64,000 nt of DNA from Lates calcarifer (GCF_001640805.2 NC_066833.1:4006471-4070470), one strand, 5' to 3'. Shown: positions 11,140 through 21,987, counted from the stretch's first letter. A program made the numbers and translations. Notes: generated by a model from the letters alone, not told the origin.

Positions 11140-11345
11140 CACAGCACTTGGTTAATGTTAGTGAAAGATCCTAGTCTGGTTTAATACCAGGCACAACCTC
11201 AGGCACAACATATTTTTTAAAATTTAACCAAAACCACCATCTTTCATTAACGTTAAGCAAACTGCTTGCCTAAACCTAACCACACACTGGACTCTGGGTC
11301 TCTGGTGTGACAGTTGTGTGCTTTTTACGCAGATTAGATTACATT
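11140..11345 (+). repeat. Old dispersed repeat (copy 1)
   Basis: It shares a block with 19720-19885: 'ATCTTTCATTAAC', then 'TTAGC..A', a 'CTGCTT' or 'GTGCTTTAGC' region and a 'TGGAC(C)CTGGGT' region near the end. Both copies are heavily diverged. There is no coding capacity. Confidence 0.45.
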
Positions 11346-11839
11346 TCATGACCGTTTCATGATCTGCCTTGAGAGTGAGTTGGAGCTCACATTTGACTTT
11401 CAAGCCCAGCCTGAAGGAACTAAAAAGGTCAGTTAGTGTCAGTCTTTCGTTGACACTAGCAGTAATTATGTTAAGCTGTCACATCAGTGTTAGCTACTCA
11501 GTGTAATTGGCTATCTGATTATCTTCAACAAAAAACAAAACAAAACATCAACGAAAAATATATGTGAAAAACTTGACTGTTATACAACAATATTGTGTAT
11601 TCAATTTTACACTATAATTTGTAATACTGTAAAAATATCTTCTCTTAAGATAATTTAGTTGTTAATTAAATGGAACTGAATTTAATCAAATGCCAACACA
11701 TTTTGGGACAACATTTTTGTTAAAAGTTGTTTCAACATCTTACAGAACATAACATGGATTTTCTGTCATTAACTAATAATATTTCAAAAACCTTCAGTGA
11801 TACTCAAATCTCCAAACTCGTGCAGTGTTTCTCAGCCCA

Positions 11840-12085
11840 GTATCACCAAATAGCATATGAATACCATACTGAAATCTTATCACTGCGCATTTTCTTGCTT
11901 TTCGTGTGCCAATTCATGTGTCATTTCTTAGCTTACTTACCCCTGACCCACCACTTCATCCTAACTCTGACCAAAACTGCATTAAATGACACATGGGCAA
12001 AGCTTGAAATGTGTTGGCATGACCCGTGAAATGTCCTCAAAGTGGCACGCTATTTATACGCAATCCCACAAGATCATGTTGGAAT
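11840..12085 (+). repeat. Old dispersed repeat (copy 1 of 2, pair with 52.25 kb)
   Basis: Shares ordered blocks with 52250-52500 in the same orientation: 'TATCACTG(C/T)GCATTTT', 'TTAAATGACACATG', 'AAAGTGGCA(C/T)GCTATTTA' and 'GATCA(T/C)GTT'. The family identity is unknown to me. Confidence 0.55.
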
Positions 12086-13320
12086 AATGTATGACATTAT
12101 TGAGTATGAGTTATACATCCTTGCTTTTTGAATTTTCCAGGGAGTGTGTGGTGAGTGCTTTTGAGACAACCTATTGTGTTACAGACTTGAGTATATATAA
12201 TATAATATAATAGTATAATAAATAGTATATATAAATCTCTAAAAATGAACAATGACATCCCAAAATTCTACACTAAATTCTACACTAAACCCTAGCGGAT
12301 TTAGCTCCTCAACTGATATTTTAACAAAGTATTAACAAGTAAGATATTGGTGGTATGGTACATCCTGGAACTCAAGGGCTGTGACATTTATAATAATTAA
12401 GCAGTCAAAGCAGGACTTCACTGCACATACGTCCTACTTTTCTCCAGCTTTAGTCAGGTTTTTATGAATGACTGTCATCTTGGATTTAGATTTCTCACCA
12501 CAGACTTTTAGACTTGTAAAACACAGGTGTTATGAATAACATTAAATCATGGCTGCATGCCCCTTAACGAGGCCATCATTAGTGTTACTAGCTGCACCTG
12601 TACTTTCCCTGCTGTGACAAATCTGAATGTCTTTTGTGAGTTCAGCTCCGAGGAGGCCACACTGCAGCTGGATTCAGGATTGAACTTGTGGATGCTCAGT
12701 TTAATGACATATTTGACTCATTTTACTTTAATCATCTTGTTCTTGCCAGAAATGCACCAGGACAGCATTTTGGCTCTTTCATTTCTGTTTGCAACTTTAA
12801 TGCCATGTCATATAAAGAGGTCTTCCTAAGGTAAGGTGTCATTTTTCTTGTCTTGAAATTGCACAAAAATATCTACTTCACTGAAGTGAGCCTCCTTTTT
12901 CACATTCACAGTGATTTTTCTAAGAATGCCTTGATAAAGCAGCTTCCTGATGTATCGCTAGCAAAAGAAAGTAAACATATTTATGAAATATTGACATTAA
13001 AGATCAGGAAACAGCATCATAGTTCCAAGGTTTATTGTTGCCAGCCTTTGTCAAAGAAAAGACTGCATTTTCCCTTGCTCTAATAGTTATGACTGATGAA
13101 ACATTATCAAATAATTCCCTGTCCCACAAAACGAACTGCTGATAGAGACCAAATAACAAACAAATCCTTTGACAGGGCAGAGCTCAATGGAAACAACACA
13201 CACAGTTCCCATTAAGTATGGCTGTTGGCTTTTATAAGTTTTACACCTCAGTTTTGGCACTTCTTTGATATGAGGCCATCACATGTGAACAAAGGGAAAT
13301 CAAACTTGACCAAACCATTT

Positions 13321-13395
13321 TGCTGATATGCAAATCAACCTAATTTAGATGACAATAGCTCTCCCTCATCTGCACATTCTGCATTTCGATATAAA
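13321..13395 (+). promoter_or_regulatory. Promoter of gammaS-like gene 1: Maf half-site, octamer, Sox-like, TATA
   Basis: In order: a Maf half-site TGCTGA (13321-13326), overlapping region with a perfect octamer ATGCAAAT (13328-13335), Sox-like GACAATAG (13351-13358) and TATAAA (13390-13395). The ATG at 13443 is 53 bases after the TATA start. The order matches the gammaM promoters; the octamer is peculiar to this gene. A second weaker TATA-like TTATAAG lies near 13232 and is too far upstream. Confidence 0.58.
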
Positions 13396-13442
13396 CCACA
13401 ACACAGCTGCAGCTGGGTGGGAGGCAAGCAATATCATTAACA

Positions 13443-13931
13443 ATGGGGAAGGTAAGGAGCAAATGATATCTTCTAAATGTTTTCAAGATCTCTCAGGCAG
13501 CAATTGTAATGCACGTAAACTGTCCTTTAATGACACAACAGTATGTTATTGTTGCACTTAATATCGCATTGGGCTGATAATTTACCATGATCTGTTTCCT
13601 TCCATCTAGATTGTATTCTTCGAGGATAAGAGCTTTCAAGGCCGATGCTATGAGTGCAGCACTGACTCCCCTGACCTGCGCTCTTATTTCAACCGCTGCA
13701 GCTCCATAAAGGTGGAGAGTGGCTGCTGGGTGCTGTACGAGCTTCCCAACTATACTGGCTACCAGTACATCCTGAGCCCTGGGGAATACCCTGATCACCA
13801 ACAGTGGATGGGATTAACTGATAGCATCAAGTCATGTCGCTGTATCAAAAATGTAAGCTCAATAACCAGTAGATGCTTTTTACAACATACCCACAGGTAA
13901 AGCTTTGAAAATCATCATTAGTATTGATTGA

Positions 13932-13996
<65 letters not shown>

Positions 13997-14654
13997 GTTT
14001 TTAAAAATGTCAAATGTTTTTAAAAAATCATATATATATATATATATATATGATTTTTAAAAAACATTTCTGGGTAAATTTTGTACAGGAGAGTGCCCTG
14101 CTCCAGTGAAATTCCAAAGAGTGCCCCAACCAAGCAGTAATCAGTCAAAGGCCAACAGACAAAAAGGAGAGATAAAAGGCTCATGATTTGGCAGCAGGGT
14201 GCTTTGTGCCTATGCCCATGCACATCAATTATTGAAGGAAACTAGGAAAACAGCCAAGAAACCCATTTGTAGATGTGAGCTTGAAATAAATTATTAGTTA
14301 AAAATACGTCAGATGATTCAGATACTAAATACTAACATGATTTCATCAACTTTAATTCTCTAATGTGACTATTTCAAGGTATATGGAAAAAACTGGAAGA
14401 TCAGGTTCTACACCAAGCAGGGTTTTGGAGGTCAAGCAGCAGAGTGTGTTGAAGATTGCCCATCGATCTATGATGCCTTCAAGTTCCGGGAGTTCCATTC
14501 CTGTGTGGTGATGGATGGTGCGTGGGTCCTCTACGAGCAGCCAAGCTATAATGGACACCAGTACTTTCTGGAACGTGGCGAGTACCCCAACTATACAGAC
14601 TGGGGTGCCAATTCCCCTGCTGTGGGATCTTTCCGCATGATCAAAGAATTCTAG
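13443..14654 (+). CDS. crygs: GammaS-like crystallin, gene 1 of 3 (three exons)
   Basis: Lens beta/gamma-crystallin of the gammaS type. Exons: 13443-13451 (Met-Gly-Lys), 13610-13852 (81 codons), 14379-14654 (91 codons plus TAG), 175 residues. Donors are GTAAGG and GTAAGC, acceptors TCTAG and TTTCAAG, introns are phase 0 (158 and 526 bases). Motifs: [49 protein letters not shown], and [21 protein letters not shown]. The paired tryptophans are present in each domain (CWVLYE and QQWMG; AWVLYE and TDWGA). This sets it apart from the neighbouring gammaM genes. The '[11 protein letters not shown]' and 'REFHSC' stretches are gammaS-like. The linker VYGKNWK adds a fifth Trp. Intron 2 carries a long (TA)n tract and a near-perfect hairpin. 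The gammaS class call is good; the exact paralogue is open. Confidence 0.88.
13937..13994. repeat. (TA)29 microsatellite in intron 2
   Basis: Twenty-nine uninterrupted TA units inside intron 2 of the first gammaS-like gene. Confidence 0.95.
14012..14069. repeat. Long inverted repeat around a second (AT)n tract
   Basis: The left arm AAATGTTTTTAAAAAATCAT and the right arm ATGATTTTTAAAAAACATTT flank a TATA run. They are complementary except for a one-base shift in the A/T runs, making a 58-base near-palindrome. It lies in intron 2, 17 bases after the (TA)29 tract. Confidence 0.8.
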
Positions 14655-14925
14655 AACAGCGGCAACCATGCAGGGTTCCACAGCCCCTATAAGAGTTATT
14701 TGAATGCTAGGGCCACCAGTGTTCTAGAATTCTAAACAACAGTTCTTGAACCCCTACAAGGTTCCAAAGCCCTAACTCAACCAAAACCTCACTAAAGTTG
14801 CAATCTTGAAGAAGTATTAGAACACCTCAAGAAGTTCAGAGTTCCAGAACTTAACCAACAATCAGTCTCCCACCTGCTTTTCTTATTTGGAAACTGGCCC
14901 AACCCCTGAGTGTTGCATTCAAATG

Positions 14926-14931
14926 AATAAA
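14926..14931 (+). terminator. Poly(A) signal AATAAA of gammaS-like gene 1
   Basis: AATAAA 272 bases after the TAG stop. It is the first AATAAA downstream of the gene, implying a 3' UTR of about 290 bases, longer than in the other five genes. Confidence 0.65.
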
Positions 14932-16340
14932 AGCATTTCTTATCCCCAACAATACTGTCTGTATTCTCTCTGATAAAGTTACATGACACCTCAGTGGCTT
15001 TTAGTTTCAACTTCTTGTGCTCACCAGCAAAGTTATTAAACAGTGTACAGTGTACACTTCAAGACATCAAGACAGACTGATGTCAGATCATACTAAACAT
15101 CAGCAGGCATAGGAATTATTATTTAGGAAACTATACAATGGAATTAATGGAAAAAATTAACAAGTGCCAGATAACTGATAAAATAGTTAACATAAAATAT
15201 TTAAATTATCACGCATTGTCAGTTAATAAGCCACTTAGATACCTGCACAGATTCTTTTTTAATTTTAGGTTTTAAAAAAAATAATAAAATAAAATAAACA
15301 CAAGTTACTGTAAATGCATCACAGAAACCTGTAGGCTATTTTGTCTTATATCTGTAACAGTAAAGTGACTTTGTTGCAAATCTAACGTACAATGAAATAA
15401 AAATGAGTCAGTGATTTTGTATGAAAATAGTAACTCAGTGGGAATAAAGAAGTTAGATACACATCTTAGATATGTTTATTGTTTATCATAGAAAACGCAA
15501 TACAGTATCATCACAACCTTTAAGTACAATTTTAATACTGTTTGTGATATAATTTAAATCTAAATGAAAAAAGTCCACAGTAGCTTTCTCCACAATGGTT
15601 CATACTGTAGTGTTTAATATATTAATATGATTAATATGTAACATTATCAATATTTTTGATTGTCCCAACACTACACAGATGGGTTGCATTTATTCCAGTA
15701 CAAATATGCTATAATGGTCACTTAAATGTGTAGGTCAAAACTTCACAGATCAGACTGATTACATAGTATTTTGTTGTATTTATGTAAATCATTGTTTATT
15801 AAAACCATAAGAAGTGTATTTAGAGATCCCACTGCATATTCATTTCATACAAGTAGATAATGGAAATAACAGAAGAAGAAGACAACCCCAAACTTCCTAC
15901 AGAGCTAAATGGTTGTGTAAAATACATTTAAAAAAACAGTCCAAAATAAAAGGTATCATGTCAAGTTGTGACACATGAACTTCCAATACCACATCACACC
16001 TACGCTACTGTCTTGGGGCTCTTTTGTATAAATAACTTTTTTTTTGTATAAATAACTTTTGTCCACATTTGATTTTTTTTAATTTTTTTAAATGAAATTC
16101 AGTGTAAAGCAAATAAATGACAAAACTGAGTGTAATTAATGGGCGTTTGTCTTTAGAAAAGTTCATGTTACCAGTGTCATCTATTTTCATCACTGCAGTT
16201 TAATATTACTGCGTTTATATATATAAGTACCTTTATAAAAAACATTTACAGCCACAGTTTGGATGGAGCAGTGACTGAGGTTTCGATACTTGGCACCATC
16301 AAACAACCATTGTGTGTGGAAAGGCAATTCAGTGAGTAAG
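14932..16340. other. Spacer between gammaS-like genes 1 and 2
   Basis: No gene or recognisable repeat. It is AT-rich, with a short tandem duplication at about 16022-16053 (TTTGTATAAATAACTTTT written twice). Confidence 0.5.
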
Positions 16341-16438
16341 AACAATGGGCAGACTCTAGATGAATATTTGAATTGTAATAACTGTTGCATACACTGCCAA
16401 CCATGGAATTGGCAGTATTGTTTCTGGCATGTATAAAG
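16341..16438 (+). promoter_or_regulatory. Promoter of gammaS-like gene 2: Sox site, dyad, TATA
   Basis: A strong Sox consensus AACAATGG lies at 16341-16348, a perfect 8-base dyad at 16393-16416 (arms ACTGCCAA and TTGGCAGT, spacer CCATGGAA), a reverse Sox-like ATTGTTT at 16417-16423 and TATAAAG at 16432-16438, 41-44 bases before the first ATG end. No good Maf site precedes the Sox site, unlike the other promoters. The dyad resembles nuclear-factor-I half-sites (TTGGC/GCCAA) with an inverted order. Confidence 0.5.
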
Positions 16439-16478
16439 AGTACTGCTTTGGTCACTGGGCATAGTATTTTAAACTTCA

Positions 16479-17251
16479 ATGATGGAGAAGGTGAGAACTT
16501 CTAAATGTGCTTATATACTGTAGATGTACAAGCTAATAATTCTCTAAATTGATGAAAATAACACCTTCTGTTTATTAATTAATGTATAATCTTGACTGTG
16601 CCTATCTTTTCCAGATTGTGCTTTTCGAGGACCAGGACTTTCAGGGAAAGTCCTATGATTGTAAAGGGGACTCAGCTGACCTGCATGGTTACATCCGCAG
16701 ATGCAACTCGGTCAAGGTAGAAGGTGGCTGGTGGGTCCTGTACGAGCGCAACAACTTCACAGGCTACCAGTATATTGTAGGTCCAGGGGAGTACAATGGC
16801 TACCGCCATTGGATGGGATTCAATGACTGTGTCCGATCCTGCAAGATCATCAAAATCGTGAGTCACCAATGAAAAGGAATGAGAAAAAAATAAACACAGT
16901 ATCAGAATCTAGTGTTCCTCATACTTACGTGCGAACACAATTCAACACAATTCAACTTTGACTTGTTGTTGGTTTCAGGCTAAAGGGCCATACAAGCTGA
17001 AGCTGTTTGACCGGCCAAACTTTGACGGCCAGTCTCTGGAGTTGACAGAAAACATGAAGTTGGTCCAGGAGAAATGGCCCAGACAAGAAGTCCAGTCCTG
17101 CAAGGTCCTGGAGGGGTCCTGGGTTTTCTATGAACATCCCAACTTCTGCGGTCGCCAGTACCTGCTGGAGAAAGGGGAGTACCGACACCACTCAGAGTGG
17201 GGAGCTCTGAAAGCACTGGTGGGCTCCATCAAGAGAATCATGGAGCTGTGA
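16479..17251 (+). CDS. crygs: GammaS-like crystallin, gene 2 of 3 (three exons)
   Basis: Lens crystallin of the gammaS type. Exons: 16479-16490 (Met-Met-Glu-Lys), 16615-16857 (81 codons), 16979-17251 (90 codons plus TGA), 175 residues. Two tandem in-frame ATGs (16479 and 16482) are possible starts; the second gives the usual three-codon exon 1. Donors are both GTGAG-type, acceptors TTCCAG and TTTCAG, introns are phase 0 (124 and 121 bases). Motifs: IVLFEDQDFQGKSYD, WWVLYERNNFTGYQYIVGPGEY, LKLFDRPNFDGQSLE, WVFYEHPNFCGRQYLLEKGEY. The third exon has 'SCKVLEG' then 'FYE.PN..GRQYLL.K.EYR', a pattern very like mammalian CRYGS as I know it, so this gene and the next are the best CRYGS-type candidates. 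Paired tryptophans are conserved; Met content is low. It lies compactly between its two same-strand paralogues. Confidence 0.9.
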
Positions 17252-17292
17252 AATTCATTAAGTTTAAATTTCTTGTAATGTCATGCATTAGC

Positions 17293-17298
17293 AATAAA
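17293..17298 (+). terminator. Poly(A) signal AATAAA of gammaS-like gene 2
   Basis: AATAAA 42 bases after the TGA stop. Confidence 0.75.
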
Positions 17299-18860
17299 GT
17301 TCTTTGATGATAATGCTTGTTTGTTGCTATGTGAAGTTTAATTGAAATTTCCTTTTATCAGAAAATTTAACAGAGATAAAAAGAAATTAATGACAAAATA
17401 AAATAAATAATGATTTATTTTGGAAAATATATGTAAATACATCATTTACAATCACCTGAACATATCACTTCAACTCCTCAAACTGCACATAATATAAAAA
17501 AAAGAATCTTAAGGTAGAAAAAATTTAATAATAACTAAAAATAATAAAACAGCATAGATTTTCCTATTTATTATCTACAACTTACTTGAAACTAATGCAG
17601 TCTAATACAACACTCCTGCAATAAATGTTTTTCTTTATGAAGGTTATAATGTACAGTTTTTATTAAAATGTTTTAGAGAGGTGTTGATTCATCTGTATGG
17701 TATCTTTGTGGTGCTTTTGAACTGTACAACATTATACTGAGTGGTTTTTCTAATATTTGGTCTACTATGACTGATAAAAATGACACTAATTACAGAACAG
17801 CAGGATTACCTGATCCTTAAAGGCATTTGTATGGTCACAGATTTGATCACAGTGACAGCAAGAGACTGTTCATACCATCTCTAACAGTGTCTCAAACAAC
17901 CTTTACTCAGTGACTTACTGTGCCTTCCTTTTCAGGAAAACAGAAAGAACACCTGCACAGTTAGACAAACAATGAAACACTAAATAGGATTTCTAGTTGT
18001 ATAATTTACTGTAAGTGACAGCATCAGGTCTGTTATGCTTTCATGAGATGGGTATAATATATCACCTACAACACTTCAATATGGTAATGAATTATACAAC
18101 AATTGCAAGTGTAACAAGTCTTCCACAGCCAGAACCACAGCAATGTTGGGGCTGCAACTAATGATTATTTTCATTATCAACAAATCTGCAAATCATTCTC
18201 CATGAATTGATTCATTAATCAACTTATCTATAAATCTTTTGCCTAGCTGTTGGTTGACAAAAAGGGTTCCTAGTCAAAAGTAGAGCCTTCAACTTGCTCC
18301 ACAAGTCTTAAACCCAAAGACACTCAGTTTTCAGAAACACAAGATAAGAAGAAAGCAGCAAATCTACACAATTGAGACTCAGATAGGACAACTTTCAGCC
18401 ACCTGCCATAACTTAACAATACTGACGTAGCAAGAATAAAGTCCTCAATTTTTGTACATTTTTAGTTGTCAATCACTATGCTTGTGATTTGGCTGCTAGC
18501 AGATATAAATACAGAATAATGAGCCTCCATCCACCAGGTCTTTCAGAGCTGGTCTAGAGAGCAGTCAGCTGACTGTGTACTGAGGTGTGGATGCAGACAG
18601 AGGGTGGAGCATGAAAGTCTGAATACACCTGTCCCCTCCAACACAGGACGTTAAAGCTTGCACCACAGTGTGCTATGTGGCCACAAGCCAACTTCACTGC
18701 ATCAGCCTCAGTAACAGCTGCAGAGGAGACAATTTAATTGGATCAATAAATTGTTTCTGGAATCAGGCACTGACAGATCAAAAGGTCAGCCGCTGTAGCA
18801 GTGAGTAAACACTGAGCATTTTAAAAACAATTGCAGCATCAGCCATTGTGCAGATATAAA
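17299..18860. other. Spacer between gammaS-like genes 2 and 3
   Basis: No gene seen. It holds a degenerate hAT-type fragment at 18145-18245; otherwise AT-rich and featureless. Confidence 0.5.
18145..18245 (+). mobile_element. Degenerate fragment of the CAGGGCTGCAACTA hAT-type family
   Basis: TGGGGCTGCAACTAATGATT, followed by AT-rich 'TTCATTATCAACAAATCTGC' sequence, matches the left end of the element at 10295. The right end is not found, so this is a truncated or badly decayed copy. Confidence 0.55.
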
Positions 18861-18936
18861 TGCTGAGGCAATTAAAATAACAATGATGCCCCTTGGCAGT
18901 GCTTCTCACTGTGCCCACATAGACTGTATATATAAA
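18861..18936 (+). promoter_or_regulatory. Promoter of gammaS-like gene 3: Maf-like, Sox-like, TATA
   Basis: In order: MARE-like TGCTGAGGCA (18861-18870), Sox-like AACAATG (18879-18885), and a TATATATAAA box (18927-18936). The ATG at 19021 is about 85-94 bases beyond the TATA box, longer than in the other genes. The same three-part order is seen at the gammaM promoters. Confidence 0.58.
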
Positions 18937-19020
18937 TCTGGGCCAGGCCTGTAGGAAATATTGTGTATGTGAAAGGTGTGATAAACAAACGGTTATCAAA
19001 CTTTGGTGTGAGGCCCAAAC

Positions 19021-21027
19021 ATGGACCGTGTGGGAAAGGTAGGCAGACAAACAGACAGACCAGTCTTTTCCAGTCAAAACTCCAGCAACAATATTAAATA
19101 TGAACTGTATATTATACAATATATCTGGTTGGTTTATAATTTCCACCGAACACCTTTTGCTCTTCAACAGATCGTGTTTTATGAAGACAGAAACTTCCAA
19201 GGTCGCTATTATGAGTGCAACAGTGACTGTCCTGAGCTCAACACCCACTTCAGCCACTGCAACTCTGTTCGTGTGGAGAGTGGGGCCTGGGTTCTGTATG
19301 AGAGGCCCAACTACCTGGGCTACCAGTACATCCTGACCAGGGGGGAGTACCCTGATTACCAGCGCTGGATGGGCTACAATGACAGCATCAGGTCATGCAT
19401 GATCATAAAAAATGTGAGTTCACCTTGAATACACCTTGAATATGCTTTTAGTATCTTTCCAACTTAACCAGTGTGTTTAGCAGTGATATTACAACCCTGT
19501 CTCCTGGAAATTGCATTTATATAGTACTAATCTGCAATAGCAAATATGTTTTGAGGGAAATGCATTGAGTTTTTATCAATATAATGAGGGAACAGTGTTA
19601 ATTTCAGTATTTGACTAGTAGTAAAATGTTGATCCTGTACCATGTAATGTACCATGTGTTTTCTGACAACAACCTCTCCTACAAAACAGTGACCACGATA
19701 TCGACTATGCATTGTTAAACCATTTATGGTTGTGTTTAGGCACTCGAGTTAAGGTTAGAGAAAGACAAAGTCTATAACTAAATATTGAAAAGTCACAAAT
19801 GACTAGGAGGATTTCTCTACAATCTTTCATTAACCTTAGCCAAAGTGCTTTAGCTGCCCATGGGACCCTGGGTTATGTCATATCAGAGTTATTGCATTGA
19901 AAGTATCCTATTTGTAAAAGCGTTCATGTTAATCTCAAAGTAGTAATTCTGACTGGGAAAGGGACATATCTGACTTCATGGTACAGAAATGCCTGAAAAC
20001 CAACCAAACGTGGATACCTCATGTTACCTAAAGGGCCCCGCTCAATTACTAATTAAACCAAAATTTAATGGAATTAAATGGTATATATTGTCACATGACC
20101 AACAACTGTCCTGAATTCTAAACATGGGAATCTTTCACATATTTGCCTTCAGTCATTGTGCTTTGTACATCCAACTATATGACTACACAGCCTCCCTGCA
20201 ATTGGTAGAGAGGTGGTTTCCTTTCAACGAATAACTGGGGGAAAACAAATAGAAGCTTGCCAATATAATTTATAGGAGACAAGGCTATTAAATGAAAATA
20301 TAGATGTGTAAAAATGTAACTATCTTCAGTTGCAATGCAGAACAAATACTTAAAATTGGTATATTACACATTTTCTCAAATATTTACAATCATGGTGGCT
20401 GCAGGTCCATCCCTAAATGTGTAAAGAAACACCCTCTGGTCAGTCTCCAACAGACCCCACAGATCAAAAACAGAGGAAAACCAGCCCACTTATTATAACA
20501 AAACTGCAGGGAGGATAAGATCCTAAAGAAGGGTGCATATGGCTCCTCTTAGCTGTTTTATCTTTCTGTCTGAATTACAAATTCCACTGACAATCCTGTA
20601 AATACAAATCTTCTCTTATGTCAAAGCCTTCATGAGTTATACACCAGATGATTTAACAGTTATACAACATTTACTCAAATACATTTACATTTCAGCAATT
20701 TGTGTAACATCTTTTGTGCAGAGGTAGAACGAAGCCTTGGTCTTTGTATTGCAGACCTCTGGTGTGTTCAGGATACGCGTCTACGAGCGTCCCGACTTCG
20801 GCGGTCAGATGCTGGAATGCACTGAGGATTTGAACAACCTGCCCGACCGCTGGAACCTCCGGGAGGTCCATTCTGCCCAGGTGCTGGACGGTGCCTGGGT
20901 CCTCTACGAGCTCCCCAGCTACCGTGGACGTCAGTACCTGCTGCAGAGAGGAGAGTACCGCCGCTTCAATGAGTGGGCAGCCATGAACCCCAACGTGGGG
21001 TCCTTCCGCCGCGTCCACGACTTTTAG
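19021..21027 (+). CDS. crygs: GammaS-like crystallin, gene 3 of 3 (three exons)
   Basis: Lens crystallin of the gammaS type. Exons: 19021-19038 (Met-Asp-Arg-Val-Gly-Lys), 19171-19413 (81 codons), 20755-21027 (90 codons plus TAG), 177 residues. The six-codon exon 1 is longer than in the other five genes; mammalian gammaS also has an extended N-terminus. Donors are GTAGGC and GTGAGT, acceptors CAACAG and TTGCAG, introns phase 0 (132 and 1341 bases). Motifs: [72 protein letters not shown]. The paired tryptophans are present. Intron 1 has no in-frame stop and a length divisible by three, so a retained-intron frame remains open from 19021; the good splice sites and the family plan argue for splicing. 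Intron 2 holds an old dispersed repeat. The start at 19021 is inferred from the donor and exon phase. Confidence 0.88.
19720..19885 (+). repeat. Old dispersed repeat (copy 2), in intron 2
   Basis: Diverged relative of 11140-11345, sharing 'ATCTTTCATTAAC' and a final 'GGGACCCTGGGT' type block. It lies inside intron 2 of the third gammaS-like gene and helps explain that intron's length. Confidence 0.45.
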
Positions 21028-21076
21028 ACTGTCTCTCTCTTAGTTCACCTTTTCAGAAACTGTTCTTTGCACATTT

Positions 21077-21082
21077 AATAAA
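21077..21082 (+). terminator. Poly(A) signal AATAAA of gammaS-like gene 3
   Basis: AATAAA 50 bases after the TAG stop. Confidence 0.75.
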
Positions 21083-21979
21083 AAGATAAATGTGCTCAGT
21101 ATGTTCATCCCTCCATCTTCTGTTTTTGGGGTCTGACTACTGATCATCAGAGGTGGTATAAATTACACTGACATTCGGAAGCACTTAAAGTAAGCAGGAC
21201 AGCCATGTGCTGGATGCACTGGATTCTTGACTTTTGAAAAATCACAGTTGATGGATTTAAAATGCTGTAAAAATCAGTAAATAAAGTTTGTAAAGCAACC
21301 ACAGAGACAGTTACAGTATGTGGCTGAGTGAGATTTGTGGATTTCTGAAAAGAAGTTTTGACTTCTTATGAAAACATTTGAATCCATGATAGTAACACCC
21401 ACACACCAGTCACAGTCTGTGTACTTTTGAGACAGAAGACTAAAGCATGTAGCTGTAGTAGGCTAAATGACGACATGAAAACGTTCATGTTTTTCACAAA
21501 TCTATCCAAATCTGTAAATAGAGAGCCCATGTATGTCCCAGTAAGGCTACTCTCTCTCTTTGAATGAATTAAAAGAAATAAACATAGCAAAAAAATAAAA
21601 CAAATAGAAAACATACATGTCTGCATCTCCACTGCACCTGGAGAACATTGGCCTCTCAGTGAATAATGCTAAAACAAACAAACAAATAAACAAATATACA
21701 ACAAAAACAATGACAAAAACTGGCTCATTATTCAAATTTAATTGCTGACCCCTGCCATACAGTTTGTTAACATATATTTTTTATTTATTATTTATTAAAC
21801 ATGTATTTCCACTGCCTGTCGACCTTCTGGGCTTTTGAATGATGACGGTCTACAGAATGAAAAGTCATAAAAATAACAACATTTTTTGTAATGATCAATA
21901 TCAACAAAAACAAGACTGTTTTATTGGCTGCTGGATGGTTGCTGGGTATTGTTATGGTATATTCTATATATAGGACACA
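21083..21979. other. Intergenic DNA after the crystallin cluster
   Basis: No gene seen; AT-rich sequence with short frames only. Confidence 0.5.
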
Positions 21980-21987
21980 TCACAAAC

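Larger units (their letters stand above)
9746..13320. other. Divergent spacer between the gammaM and gammaS-like arrays
   Basis: No gene seen. Transcription leaves this spacer in both directions. It holds a complete hAT-type element (10295-10589) and two older dispersed repeats (11140-11345 and 11840-12085), listed separately. The frames at 11727-12029 and 12557-12829 lie in repeat-derived or featureless sequence. Confidence 0.5.
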
